A DNA stretch of 64,000 nucleotides from Adiantum capillus-veneris (GCA_014529385.2 CM043949.1:142733858-142797857); one strand, 5' to 3'. Positions 11,768 to 24,213 are shown, numbered from the stretch's first letter. The notes: a model not told the origin generated them from the sequence alone. Numbers and translations are program-made.

Positions 11768-11789
11768 AAATCATTAGAAAGGCGAAACT

Positions 11790-11876
11790 TCTCGCTCCAT
11801 CAGTCGACTCTCTCAGAGTTCAACTCTCCTCGTCGTTAAGGTCTCTTGGGATAGTTTCCTACGACGTTAAAACACA
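11790..11876 (+). mobile_element. SINE-like fragment (unit 1)
   Basis: A tRNA B-box-like GAGTTCAACTC is followed by the shared 3' body AGGTCTCTTGGGATAGTTTC and TACGACGTTAAAACAC. The same body occurs at 14697-14740 and 39580-39640, where it runs into TTCTTC and then CT repeats. I infer a tRNA-derived SINE with a pyrimidine tail. Confidence 0.45.
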
Positions 11877-12469
11877 CTGGATGGGAACAAGTACCCACTT
11901 TGAGCATACATGATACACTTTCTACTTATTCCACACATTTGCTTAGAATAAACAACAAACCATGCATGGGATACAATAACTTCTTTGTATGCAAGCTAAA
12001 ATTTGCAAAAATTACTTACCTGTGTAAGGAGCTACAATCCAAGGTAATGCATGAGGAGTATGTTATGGATGCATTTCTTACAAATATTGAAGATCTTAAT
12101 GAGCAGTTAATTTTCATCTCATTTTCATTCATTGGGTCATTCCAAATAGTATATGTGTAATCAATTCTTAATGCTTTTCTAGATTCTTTTCAAAAAAAAT
12201 GAAGGGGTAGGCTGGATGAACAAGAGACAAGTTCATGATAAAAGAGAGAATTTGTGCATTAGATTAACATTGTGAGTACAAAGAACCTTCTTATATAGGC
12301 ATCACATGCGTGTTTACACATCTCCAAAGGGCAAGATACTTTTTGATCCTTGATCCTTCATGTGGCTTTAAGGGCATCACATGCAACACATCCTTGCACA
12401 CATGGCAGTCTACATGGCTAGAGGGTGCTCATAAGTTACACTAACCAGCATCTATATGTGTATGCAAAT

Positions 12470-12898
12470 ATGGCTAGTACGCTAGAGTCATCCACTCTTT
12501 CCTTGGGTGAGAAGTACCCTCTTTACTTTTCACAAGTGTTTCACATAGTTTACACGGTGCTTGCATGTGAATGGGATTTGGTAGATACGGTAGCGAGTGA
12601 GAAGAATTTTAAGGAATTAGAATGGCTGATACATCTCTTGATCACCACGACTGATCCATACTTAGTAGAGAACTTCTCTCCGATTGCACTAGCTTACCCT
12701 TTTGACCAAGATGACTATAGACTCCTAGTGACATTCTTGGTGAACATATGTGCATCTAATGATGAGAAAGATTTACATGATTACACGGATGGCATATATG
12801 GTCTCAAGGATAATGACTTTTTTTTTCTCGACGATGACGAGGATAGGGGTTTAGACCTTGAGCTACCCGTCCATCTATTCAATATCCTCTTCCCTTGA
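12470..12898 (+). CDS. Hypothetical acidic protein, unit 2 copy
   Basis: Paralogue of the ORF at 9625-10053: same length, ATG context and downstream AATAAA (about 12957). Differences from copy 1 include T to A, S to P, E to K and D to N. Function unknown. Confidence 0.4.
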   Translation: MASTLESSTLSLGEKYPLYFSQVFHIVYTVLACEWDLVDTVASEKNFKELEWLIHLLITTTDPYLVENFSPIALAYPFDQDDYRLLVTFLVNICASNDEKDLHDYTDGIYGLKDNDFFFLDDDEDRGLDLELPVHLFNILFP

Positions 12899-14328
12899 CC
12901 CTCTAGGGGGGTGCAAATAATTAGGTTAGGATTCATTATGTTATTTGATTGTGTTCAATAAAGGTTTGTGCCTCTTCCCATTGATGTGCCTCCTAGAGGT
13001 ATTCCTTGTATTTTCTAGTGTGTACAGGAACATATTGTAGTTGTTGGGATTTTGAATCTTTGTCTAATTCACTATTCCAATTGAGCGTGATCATCAACAC
13101 GAACAGGTGTTTCTTGTCCATTTGCATTGCCTCTTGTCTTTTTTAATATCCATGTTTGCCTTCTTTAATGGGGATTGGTAGCACAATATTCAGCACATTT
13201 ATTTAGTATTAAAACATTAGATTCAATATAATTTTTTGTCATAATCCCTTATCTAGATTTAAGAATCAAGCAGTCTGACTAAGTTTGTTTGACCAAGTTA
13301 GGCGTCCATGGGGAATTCCTTCCTAATAATCAATAGTTACTTTAGATTCTTAATCCAATTTAGGCAGCATTGTGTGCAATGTACTAGGGCTTTCTAGTGG
13401 GCTTAGTCCCTATTGACCTTTAGGTTAAGTATTATAAAGGGAGTTTACTAGTGTGATGAGTTTGGGGAGGATAACAGTGTCATATGACCCCCCAAAGTTA
13501 CAAAGTTGAAATGATGAAAACAAACAAACAAAAAAATCAAAAGTGTCACAATGTAAAATCTTAAGCTGGAAGAAAAATTCCAGCTTGATTCGGTACTTCA
13601 CTCACATGTATTGCGTATGGTACTAGAGCCCTAGAGGTTCCCAGTGTGGGCACTTTTCCTTGAAAAGCAAAAATCCCAACGCATACAAAATAAGCACACA
13701 CATCAAAATTGAATCAATGTGAATAAAACTTTGGGGGGTCAAATAAAGGGAATAATCCAGGCGATGATTTCATAAGCAATTCCTTTTATCATAGCTTAAC
13801 TAGAAGGTCTTCTAGGTATAGCCTCTAGTCAGCCCTCGAACATGAAATACTTTGCTCTCACGATTAAACAGCTTAATTGAACAGAGAGAATTGAGAAGCT
13901 TGCCCATGGTATTAATAGTTGACCTCTAGTGCCTTTCGCCCGTTAAATTAACGACCCCAAGCTTGTTTAGTTTTTGACGTTTTCAATTGCTTATGCGTTT
14001 GATTATATTATAGTTTAATGTTTACTACTAACAAATTGTTTAATATTCTATTACAAATCAATTGGTGTGCCTACTCAGTGCATATGCTTTTTAATTGTAT
14101 ATGAGAATGCAATTACTGTGCACCTTGGTTGATTTTGCAACATTTAAAGAAAGCTAAAGACTACAAACTCAGATGCTCTTCCACTTCAACGAACGGGTTT
14201 CATCTCCATAGCTTCCGAGAAGGAATCTACATCAGGAAGGGAGGCATATTAACTCTTACGGACACCCTATCACCTTTGATGGACGCTTTATCATTATTTG
14301 ATTCAGTCCTCTGTGGACGACAAGGATA

Positions 14329-14330
<2 letters not shown>

Positions 14331-14414
<84 letters not shown>
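14331..14414. repeat. (GT)n, unit 2
   Basis: About 42 GT units, expanded relative to the matching tract in unit 1. Confidence 0.9.
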
Positions 14415-14419
<5 letters not shown>

Positions 14420-14814
14420 GGTGGGAGATAGGTTGAGAAGATGGGGCAAGGCAAAGTGGGGCAGCTGAGGGGGGGTGCTCTAAAGGCGGAGATGGAGCTG
14501 GACAAGAAGCAAAACAGGGAGCGAGAGCAATATGACCAGGGTAGGGGACTTATGCATTTCTTTTAAAAGCTACCACATATGTCACCAAGATTCTAACAAA
14601 AAGCTACCACATATGTCACCACGATTCCAAGAAAATCATTAGAAAGGCGAAACTTCTCGCTCCATCAGTCGACTCTCTCAGACTTCAACTCTCCTCGTCG
14701 TTAAGGTCTCTTGGGATAGTTTCCTACGACGTTAAAACACTCTTCTTCTCGGAGGAGGGGGTGTGTGTGTGTGCGCGCGTACGCGTGCAAGCTAACATAA
14801 AGAGGAAAATGGTA

Positions 14815-14926
14815 AAACCTTTCTATCACCCGGGTGTGGTAGTATCCCTAGTGAGTAAGAGGTCTTGAGTTCAAGTCTCCTTGTCGGATAGGTCTTTAAA
14901 TTCTCTTGGTAAAACAATCTTCTTAT

Positions 14927-15001
<75 letters not shown>
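14815..15001 (+). mobile_element. SINE-like element with (CT)n tail
   Basis: GTGTGGTAGTATCCC (A-box-like) and GAGTTCAAGTC (B-box-like) are spaced as in a tRNA promoter. They are followed by GATAGGTCTTTAAATTCTCTTGG, a diverged form of the body seen at 39580, then TTCTTATTCTTC and a pure (CT)n tract (14932-15001). The tail passes from TTC to CT, as in the 39.6-kb copy. Confidence 0.5.
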
Positions 15002-15004
<3 letters not shown>

Positions 15005-15989
15005 GGCTCTTACTAATTCTTTTCTGTCAGGTCTGCATGAGACCTCGCCTTACCTGCGTGCAATATTCTCCCTAACTTGGGCTATGTGGAGTGTTGCAAG
15101 CTAGGGATGCTAGCTTCTGGGTCACGGGCAGCCATCTCTCGCTCTCTCTGACGCATGCACGCATACATTCATTTGCACCTATCTCTTTGTCTCTGCAAGG
15201 ATGTAGCTACCATGTTTGTGGGCGCTCCTTGATCAATGTACGCATGGAGATTTCTATTAAAGCTCTAAGTAAAGACTGCATGTTCATGCCAAATGTAGGC
15301 GCCCACATCTACATGTATCTAGGTCTAGCAGTATTTTTTGTTCTATATACAACTTGGCATCTCATGAATGCACATACACATCCTAGAATATTTTCCACAT
15401 AGGCTCCATGTAGACAAGGGTACATACACACCAAGATCTAACAAAGACGGGATCAGAGGACAAAGCCCATGTACTCGGGTTGGGATGTGACAATTGAAGA
15501 CAACACACTACAATCCAGGAACAAAGGAGAAGCTTCATTCAATCCATAAAAAAATATGGCGCCACCAATCTAGGAGATATTTGAAAACCTTCAATCCATG
15601 TGAAGAAAGAAAAGCCTCTAGTACAAGAGAAAGAATCTCCCCTCAAAGTAGCCATGGTAGAGACCAAGTTGATATAAGCAATCTAGAAATACTACTATGT
15701 AGGAGAAAGCGAAAAGATACAAAAGTAGTCTTCAGAGAATGCCACTACCAAAATCCCTAGAGTATACATGGATTTCTACCCAATTCCTCTTCTTAAAAAT
15801 TCTCTTCAAGCAACATTTGGGTAAGTCTCACTCTATAATTTGCTTTGACTAGATCATATGTTGACCAACATCAGCCTCAATTGCAATCAATTGAATCCTA
15901 CCTTATCACTTACCCCTATCGGTATTTTGGAGCCTTCTTGCGCACCACATTCAAACAGGCGATTCACAATGCCTCCAAAGCAATCACAA
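15002..15989. other. No gene recognised
   Basis: No ORF with family resemblance. Open frames of about 100 and 88 codons (15091-15402, 15494-15760) have no motifs. This may be downstream intron or flank of the minus-strand TRF4-like gene. Confidence 0.4.
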
Positions 15990-17103
15990 TGTTGGCATGA
16001 GGCGGGACCCATGTTCCTAGGGTTTCCCACGATCAAAGTCTCGAGTCTTCTATAGTCCTACTACAATATGTGTCACGTCATTTAGTGAGTTTACATATTT
16101 ATTAAGATTAGGAAAAATTACCAAAATACCCCTCTAATTTGTGGAAATTCCCAAAATACCCCTCAAATTCCAACAATTCCCAAAAATCTATTTTAGTTGG
16201 ATGGTTCACGATTTCCTAACCTTTATTCTTTTTTGATAATGTATATCCATTTTTTAGGGCTTAGCATGTAATTTGTCACAAATTACCTCCAAAAAAGGAC
16301 AATTATGTCTAAAAATAATGAAGCAATTCATCTCCAAAGCCTACATAACCAGCTCAAATTCTAGTTTTAGTACCTTGTATTCATAGACAATCAGTCTTCT
16401 TATGAAAAGCTACAATTTTTTAAAATTTTTGGATAAATTTACTCTCACAACCAAGGGTATTTTGGAATTTTGGAAAATTCGAAGGGCATTTTGGGAATTT
16501 TTGACAAAATATGAGGGGTATATTGGGAATTTTTGAAATTTGAAGGGTATTTTGGGAATTTCCACAAATTAGAGGGGTATTTTGGTAATTTTTCCTTAAG
16601 ATTATTTAGCCACTTATCAAGATCGCAGGTTTGTTGGAGGTAGGACAAATCTTAGGTTGCCTATATATGTCCCCCCCTCCCCCCCCCTTCAACCCTTTTT
16701 GTACTTTTGGCATACGTTCAATGCAAACATCCACCAACGTTTGGGCACTCACTCTCTCTCTCTAGCATTTTCTCACTTGCTAGCGTTTCTGGTGTGCGAC
16801 GACTTCCTTTTTCTAGTGCATTCTCTCTCCACATCGATCTCTCCTGGCGTTTTTCCCTTGCAATCTCCATCCCTCTTACTAGCGCTCCCTATTCTCCGTG
16901 TGTGCACACCCTTTTCGGTGTGGCATTGCCTATGGTGTATTCCCATGCCCGTGCGATGGGCGGTACGTGTCCAGAGCTTGACGACAAGGAGATCCATCAC
17001 AGCAAATCCAAGATCTATTGGATGCCCCGTATAGAGAGGTGGTTTGCTCTCAGCTGCAAACATGTTATCACCCAATTCACCCTATTCCATTGCACCTTTG
17101 ACA
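15990..17103 (+). mobile_element. Copia-D-type LTR, probably solo, interrupted by a MITE
   Basis: It begins TGTTGGCATGAGGCGG and ends TTGCACCTTTGACA. It aligns with the LTR of copia D (33933-34318 plus 36663-36740), sharing AGTCTCRAGTCTT, TTTAGTGAGTTTACAT, TTTAGCCA, the TATATATG promoter region and GAGAGGTGGTTTGCTC. No primer site or internal domain follows it, so it is a solo LTR or fragment. Flanking pentamers (CACAA and CACTT) match only partly. Confidence 0.65.
16111..16595. mobile_element. Mutator-type MITE (485 bp) with 9-bp target duplication
   Basis: Perfect 9-bp duplications TTAAGATTA flank the element (16102-16110 and 16596-16604). Its ends are inverted copies starting GGAAAAATTACCAAAATACC and extending for more than 45 bp. 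The right arm continues with about four more degenerate ~36-bp repeats of the AATTCCCAAAATACCC motif. A 9-bp target duplication plus long inverted repeats is the signature of Mutator-like elements; it encodes no transposase. The related LTR at about 34030-34070 lacks the insert and shows the empty site. Confidence 0.85.
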
Positions 17104-18956
17104 CACTTCTGTATGTGAGTGTTGATAATGTTCTATTCACAAGGACTCCACACCAAAAAGTGAGGTGGCCTGGTTATGTCCAAGATATCATAATGGATGC
17201 GTGCCACAAAATATGAATTAAGAAGTTAAGAAGCCCTATATATAGAACCTTTGTGTGACCACTATACTAGGATCAATATACAAAAGCGCATTGCAAAGTT
17301 AAGATTCTTAAAATTCAACACGCATTGGCAGTATTGAGACCAATTGATGCCAATGTAGATGATTTTCTTCATTTATGTGTGCATGTATCCAACATACTAT
17401 AGGTATATTCATGGCTCCTTAGGTGAGTAAACCCAATAAAAAGAGGGTTAAATCTCATACTGAAGGAACAAAGTGCCCTCCCCATCTTAGGTGTGAACAT
17501 ACATCACTATCCTATCGCTATGTTGAGCAGTCATTGCACACCCACTTTCTCACCCCAAAAGATGAATGCTTCAAAAGCAAAAAGATTGAAGGGGTCCATC
17601 AAACATACACAATTAACCATGAGCCCGACTGTAAAAGCATACTTGCAAGAGCCCAAGTGAAACCCTCACGGAGGCAATAAATAACAGAAGAACAGGAACA
17701 AGGAAGCAATATGGGTTTCATCTATAAATAACAATAAGAGGGAGATTCCAACCCATTTAGGCTCAAAAGGCTAGGCCACTTGGACAACAAATATGTGAGT
17801 TAACTTTATGCCTTAAATGTTTTGGATTGCTTTTTATAGACAACACAATACATTTCAACCTTTGATAATTTTGAATTGGGCAAATATCATAGGCACATGA
17901 CCCTCAAGGGATGGAGTCAAGTAAAGAGCGCAGGCTTATTCATGCAAGAGCAATGTCCATGTCTCATCATCTTATCAAGCATACGCGAGTTCGGAACATT
18001 ACACGTTGCATTGCCCAATGAGGTGGTGGTCACTCGAGGCATGATTATCAGTTACTTAACTGGATAACTATAACTCATGCATGATCACATGTGCACAAGT
18101 TATTTGTCCTATAACTATGCAAGCCTTTTTGCTACTATGCTAATTTTGGCATGGTTGCATGAGCTATATTCTACTCATTACTTACCTGCCGTCTGCATGA
18201 TCACATCCTTACACATGAGTGTCAACATCACAGATAACCTAACACTACTTGCATACAATGGCAAACAACATATCTGTATAAACATCACATATATCATATT
18301 AGGCAGTGGTCATGCAATGCTTAGTTATCAGTTACTTTTTGAAATAATTGTGCCTCATGCATGGTCACACGTGCACTAGTTATTTGTCTTATATGTAACT
18401 ATACAAGGCCTTTTGTAACTAAGACAATTTTGGCAGAGTCGCATCAGTAACATCTCACTGATAGATATGCTTCGCATACACCTCTTAGCATCAGCATCCA
18501 TACCCAACAACTTCCACACAACAGCATATAGCGCATCTGTATAAACATCAGCACTCCATACCCCAGTAACATATCATCCTGCAGACGCTATTTTGGAGCA
18601 TTATACACAGCATTGTTCAATTTATATGCATTGCACATAAATCGACAGTACTTGCTCGTCCTGCATACAACAGCATTCGTAAAATCAAGGAGTAAAGAAC
18701 ACATTAATGTCTATAAAGACTCTTGCACATTTCCCAAAACAAGTCTGCTTCCTTCAAATTTTAATACATACAAGAAGTTCCTGCTCTGTCACAGACTCAT
18801 ATGCTCAGTTCCTGCTCCTTTATGTCTTAGATAAGATCAAACTGCAAATGAGAAGATAACACAAATGAAAAGCACAGAAGAGACTTTGACCTATCAACCA
18901 ACTACCTTTTCTTTCATATGTTACAATACTCGGACACAGCTAGACATACCGCATAC
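17104..18956. other. Probable intron or 3' region of the TRF4-like gene; no exon recognised
   Basis: I could not identify further exons. It holds an imperfect direct repeat of about 150 bp (about 18047-18200 and 18322-18470; shared ATCAGTTACTT, CTCATGCATG.TCACA.GTGCAC and AGTTATTTGTC.TATA) and the motif ATCTGTATAAACATCA at 18270 and 18533. Confidence 0.45.
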
Positions 18957-19268
18957 CACTACTCTGCAAGGGTAGAATTGCATTCAAGAGTGGAAAAGGT
19001 CCACTATTATAATGGCTAAACATGAGGAGCTCATATGATTCCTTAAAAGTAGCTTGTATCTTAGGGAAATTAAAAGAGTTCTTGCCAATGTCATTTGTCG
19101 GCCTGAAGGGATCCTCAACCGCTAGCAGGTATGGCTTCCAAACATCCATGAAGCCCCTCTGTGATTTCAGAAAGAAGCGAGCACCGCTAACACACGATAT
19201 GCCATACTCTTGCACCTTTAAACACACACCATAGAAATGGAAAAAACCTGCAAGAAGAAACCCTAACC
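18957..19268 (-). CDS. TRF4/PAPD5-like nucleotidyltransferase, PAP-associated exon
   Basis: Second recognised exon of the gene whose catalytic exon is at 40101-40797. Acceptor TTTGTAG|GG; the donor is probably G|GTATGC at 18956. It is 312 nt and enters in phase 1, exactly matching the phase-1 donor of the first exon. It encodes GLGFLLAGFFHFYG, the start of the PAP-associated domain, then YGISCVSG, then the nucleotide-recognition-type segment VEDPFRPTNDIGKNSFN and a helix. Family knowledge: this domain completes the active cleft of non-canonical poly(A) polymerases that tag nuclear RNAs for exosome decay (TRAMP-type complexes). Later exons, if any, were not found in the window. Confidence 0.8.
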
Positions 19269-20137
19269 CTACAAACTTTGGTTAATCTTTGTTACCAATT
19301 CAAACTTGCTACCAATTCAAACTTTTACATCATAGCCATTAGCTTATTATATGTGTACCCTTACTGCACAAAATTGAATCTGCCCTACGAGTCAAGCCCA
19401 TCCAAATTCTGGAAGAGCTTTCCTCAAGGTAGTAGAATCCAAATAGCTTAAAAGAAATGATTCTTTTAGTCTTAATTGACCAAAAAAAAAACCCTCCTCT
19501 CTCAATTTAACAGCAAAAAACCCAAAAAGATCCTGTCTGCCAAGATTTCAATTGTACGAAACCATCCAGCTCATGTTTCTTTAACGACATGCTAAGAAAC
19601 TTTAGACAAAGCTCTTCCACCCCATGCAAGACTCCCGACAACCTGGCTCTAGAAAATCCATTTCATTGACATGATGATTAACATCAAACGAAATGGCAGA
19701 TAAACATCACAGTTAACACCTATTCAAATCTAGCCCTCCTTTAATAAGGTGCACAACACAGCACTTGACAGCCACATTACGGCCTGCACACGATTTGCCT
19801 TGGTTCTAGAGGCCTACTTTTGTTACAGATATCTTCTAGCTTTGTCAAGGCACTTTGATTTCAGAGTTTGAATATGAGCATGAGGTTAGAGCTTAGATCC
19901 CAAAGAGTGCTGTAGAGAAAAAACACACTCCAAAATAGTATAGTTTATTCAAGAATTCTAAATAGCTTGGCATTATGTTGATACCCTCTCATTGCAGAAT
20001 AGTCGCCCTGGGCAACAATATCTACGGAAGAAACAGTCCCAAATAACTCGTCCTCAAATAATAGCACCATTTAGGGGTCAAAATCCCTCCCTGAAGGGCC
20101 CACTAATATTGTAATACATGCACCAAATAATGTTCCT

Positions 20138-21317
20138 TGTCACGTGACACATCCCAACCCTATGTGTCCGTGGACAAGCTACACCATAGCAAGGTTCAGT
20201 CAGTTTAGATTAGCAGTGATCTGGCACTTTTGTGAGTCTATTCGTAGACCACGCGTGGATGCCCAATCACTTAACATAGATGCATATCCTCCGGTTGCAC
20301 ACAGCATGATCATCGCAATTCCCATCAGAATCCATTAGCATCAGTTAGGAGAATTTTCCAATGCATTCAGCCTATTTTCCTATTTATTGGGATTTTCACT
20401 TATTATTTTTAAGTGACTTTCCTACAAAAGTAGGTAGGGCAATTTTGCTAAGTTAATATATAAGCAAACCAAAGTTCACACTTTCTGGCAGAAGAGGCAG
20501 CAGGAGCTTCCCGCTCAATAGGCAACTTCTCAACAGTACCCCCTCTCAGCACCCTAGCGTTTCCAACCTAGGCCATCTTTGGCGTTTTCCCGCGACCAAC
20601 CATCTTCAGTCCTCATCGTTTTCAGCATGCACTAACGCTAGGCAACATCAGCGATTCCATCCCCAGCAGATCCCTTGCGACCTCAATCAAAACCACCACC
20701 ATATCAGCCAGCGTTTTCCCCACAAAAACGCCAGCCTAACAGAGCAGATCTCAGCATTGTTGACCAGCAGAATCTCAGCTTGACCAGCGTTTTTCAGCCT
20801 GGGTAAAAACGCAGATTTCAGCCCTTTAAAAACGCAGATTTCAGCCATGATAAAGTAGCAGTTTTCCCCCTATACGGTTGCAGATTGTTCCCCCATTTCC
20901 AACCATCAAAACGCAGCCAAAACAGTCATTTTCCACCACCAAGAAGACCATGAAAATCAGCAGATAAAAGTCCACAGATTTCAGCCATCAAGTCGTCATC
21001 GTCATCAGCATAGTCCAACTTGCATCAGTCCATTGCATTCGCATTGCACACCGTTGTGCAATCAAAGTAGACCACTCTCGCCGACGAGAGTGGAGCCTTC
21101 GGAGGAGGGTTTTACAACCTCTCGGTGTCGTATCTCTTCTCTCTCCTTCTCTCAGTCTCATTCACTTGCACGCACAATATCCACTCACTTTGTTCGTGAT
21201 CATGGCACTCTCCATAAGACGGAAAGCTCTCTCTTTCCCTAAGAACTAAAAGGAACCTTGAGCAATAAAGATCACTAATCTTGAAAAAATACAACATTCA
21301 TTCCGTTGCACCTTACA
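20138..21317 (+). repeat. 5' LTR of the gag-only element
   Basis: 1180 bp, TG...CA ends. Its 3' two thirds match 32744-33544 closely (GCAACTTCTCA.CAGTACC, CAACCTCTCGGTGTCGTATC, AACTAAAAGGAACCTTGAGC). Confidence 0.85.
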
Positions 21318-21816
21318 TTGGTATCAGAGTTTTGGACGTGTTCTGCATTACTCAAGGAAAGAACCACAAGAACCACAAGAATTTTTTTTGCTTGTTGCGA
21401 TCGCACGAACCCAAGTTCGCTTGGGCGTGTCAATTCCTAATCGTGTTTTGTTGAAGAGTGACAAGAATCCCTATAAAGAAGGGCTTGTCCAGCCTCCCCT
21501 TGTGTCTCTTTTCACTCATTGAGAGCGGACCGGAGCGGCCGGCCAATCGACGTGAGGTGGGAAAAAGCAACCTTGGTGTGAGCGCAAGGCCGCCAAGGGG
21601 TGCGCCCGCAGAAAGGAGTAGAACTCGGGTGAAGAGAAGATCCTTCTCAACGCGATTTGCAAGCGAAAGAAAACCTCAAGAACCCCAAGAACCCAAGACC
21701 CTCAAGACTCAAGAACCTCAAGAACCCAAGATTCTCACGAATCAAGGACCTCAAGAACCTCAAGACCCTCAAGAACCCAAGTTCCTCACGAGCGTAAGAC
21801 CCCAAGATCATAGTGC

Positions 21817-23337
21817 ATGGTCGTCACCCAAAGCGGCATGGATACTTCGCATTCAGGTGATGAGCATGAGAGAGGCGACGAAGGATTTTCCCCATCGGGA
21901 GATTTTTCCAACCCTCCCCCTTCGCCATCTACGCCAGACCCTATGGAGGCAATGATGAAGCAAATGATGGCCATGATGGATAGACAGGAAGACAAGCGCC
22001 TTGCTTTAGAACGCGAGCGTGATGAAAGAAACGACAAACTTGCTGCAAGACAAGAAGAAAATCGACTTGCTCAGGAACGTGAGCACCTTGCTCAAGAACG
22101 TGACCGCATTGCTCTTGCCGCAAAACAAGAAGAACGACGACTTGCTCTCGAACGCAAGCGCGCTGAACGAAAAGAACGCAAAGCAAAAAAGGAGGCCGAG
22201 CGTGAAGCTCAAAGGGAGCTTCGCAATCAAGAATTTATAGCCCAAATTCATGCCTCGAAGACCGAACCACCCAAAGATCGTGGAAGTTCGTCAAGTGGCG
22301 AAAGCCACGATGCGGATTCACACAATCCAGTCACAGAGAAGTTGATTTTCAGTAAGTATGATGGTAAGATGGATGCTACTTTTATTCATTCTTGGTTGCA
22401 TCAATTTAATGCTTATTTTGCGACAACTAAGAAGACAAGCAATAGCAAAGTTTTGACAGCAGCTATGTACCTTGCCGGTGATGCCATTAATTGATACCAC
22501 GCATGGCAAGAGGCACAGCTAGCCGCGCACCTAGAGGCAGCCGACGATTTCACGCCCCTCTCTTTTAGTTGGGCTGATTTCCAAGACAAGCTCAAGGCGC
22601 GGTTTATGCCACCTCAGTACCTCGCACGGTTGAAAGACGAATGGCGCGCTCTCAAGCAAAATGGCATGCCGGTTATGTCTTTTTCTAATCGTGTTTTGCA
22701 GGTAGGTACCCAGTTACGCATGTCGGATGATGAGCACAAAGAGGCTTTTCTCTTTGAATTGGACGCGTATATCAAGTACGATGTCGAGGTATTCGATCCA
22801 ATCGATCTCAACAAGGCGGTAGCGATTGCTCTCGCACAGGAGATGAAGCACAACAAGGGAAAGCCTAAGGAGAACAAGACTTCCACAAGTACCTCGCAGA
22901 CTTCTCAAAACCCTCACAACGGTAAGAACGGTAAGAATGGTAAGAATGATAACTCTTCTAACCAATCTACCAACAGTATTTCATCAAAGAATTCTTCCAA
23001 TGAACCTAAGGGTAAGGCTAACACAACTGCTAAACCTAAGCTTACTCCATATGAAAAGGTAGCACAAGGAATTGTAGGAGGTTACATCACTTCGGGAGGA
23101 CAAAGCACGTATTCTAAAGACGGTCGTTGTTTTCATTGTCACATTAAAGGTCACATAAAACGAACATGTCCTAAGCTTGAATCGAATGAATCTAAAGAAC
23201 CCACAACACCCACTACATCTGTCAATGCAATGAATGATAACACGAGTGTGCCCCAAGTTTCTCAAGACCCTCCCAGTGATGATTCTCTCATTAAATGTTA
23301 TGGTCGTACGTCGGGACACCGCTGTCATATTGTTTGA
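21817..23337 (+). pseudogene. Gag of the non-autonomous element
   Basis: The N-terminal half (about 60-130) is a long charged coiled coil rich in ALERE/LAQERE repeats. A retrotransposon gag core follows (HSWLHQFNAYF, then MPPQYLARLKDEW at 22606). A zinc knuckle with C-x2-C-x4-H-x4-C spacing (CFHCHIKGHIKRTC) lies near 23130. One in-frame TGA (22492-22494) replaces an expected Trp and splits an otherwise open frame. Chromovirus-like Gags use such a knuckle to package RNA. An Asn/Ser/Lys-rich linker precedes it. Confidence 0.8.
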
Positions 23338-23650
23338 CCCAGGTAGTATGCATGATGTGATCAGCCCCTCTCTTGTTGAGAGAGCCCGCCTCGAAGTTAG
23401 TTCGAAATCTCCTATCAAGGTCTTTGGCTTTTGTCTTGGTATGGATGCTCTCATCACGAAGGAGTGCCTTGATATGTTGTTTGCAATTCAACAGACTGCC
23501 TTCACTAGAAGATTTATTTGTTGTTTCTCCTCTCTCAGGATGTGATATGATTTTAGGCATGAAATGGTTTCGTGAAATAAACCCTCGTTGATTGGGAGGC
23601 TAGCACTTTAACTCTCAATGCCAAAAGTGATTCTCCTACTGTCTTTCATG
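23310..23650 (+). pseudogene. Broken aspartic protease of the non-autonomous element
   Basis: After a frameshift from Gag, the frame reads AVILFDPGSMHDVIS, the retroviral-type protease active site, but with Asp-Pro-Gly where D-S/T-G is needed. The later GCDMILGMKWF matches the conserved C-terminal part (C..ILGM.WL). A second frameshift near 23585 precedes DWEASTLTLNAK. The chromovirus insertion at 23659 ends the frame. Confidence 0.75.
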
Positions 23651-23658
23651 GAGTGGAC

Positions 23659-24213
23659 TGTCACAAAGTGATGACGTGGCGGACAACAGAAACCCTAATT
23701 TCTGCCAGAAACCCTAAAATTCCTGCAAACCCTAATTTTTGCCAAAAACCCTAAATTCCGGAAATCGCGGAGGCGGATTATTAATTTAAAAAAAATTATT
23801 ATTTTTTTTTGGAAAATGATGAGCGACGCGAATTTTGCTTTTGCTTTTTTTTTTTTTAAAAAGAAAAGAGTCTCTAAGAGAGAGAGAGAACTGATGCTTT
23901 TGATTTTAAAAGCTTTTGGGGCTCTGCTTTTGGGCATCCCTTGTAACCTTTAAATTAGTGGTGAGGGCCTCACTTCTCAGGGCATCTGGACGCAGAGTCT
24001 GAGAGTGAAACCCTAACCGCTCTCTTGTACTTTGATGATTGATTAATACAAAAAGAAATACCAAAAGGGGTGCCAGTCTTTGGGACCAATATCTCTAGGC
24101 ACGGAACTCCGCCGGGCCAGTGCAAATCTATTGTGATCTGTGAATTGTTTTGAAGTGGTTATTTGGTGCTGTCGGCGGTTGATTCTTGACTTGGAGTGTC
24201 CAAGTTTGTTACA
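23659..24213 (+). repeat. Chromovirus 5' LTR
   Basis: TG...CA ends. It contains teloboxes (AAACCCTAA) near 23690-23755 and a short GA tract. The matching 3' LTR is at 29609-30159. Confidence 0.9.

Larger units (their letters stand above)
9031..11876. repeat. 2.85-kb tandem duplication, unit 1
   Basis: It starts CTGGATGGGAACAAGTACCC and ends GTTAAAACAC. The next unit (11877-14740) repeats it at about 98-99% identity apart from microsatellite length. Each unit contains a copia-B-like gag fragment (9031-9300), an ORF with an AATAAA downstream, about 1.2 kb of sequence without recognisable genes, a (GT)n tract, a doubled 33-bp motif, and a SINE-like end. Confidence 0.9.
11877..14740. repeat. 2.85-kb tandem duplication, unit 2
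   Basis: Head-to-tail copy of 9031-11876, with scattered single-base differences and a longer (GT)n. The junction GTTAAAACACACTGGATGGG joins the SINE-like end directly to the gag fragment. A gag remnant corresponding to 9031-9300 lies at 11877-12160. Confidence 0.9.
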
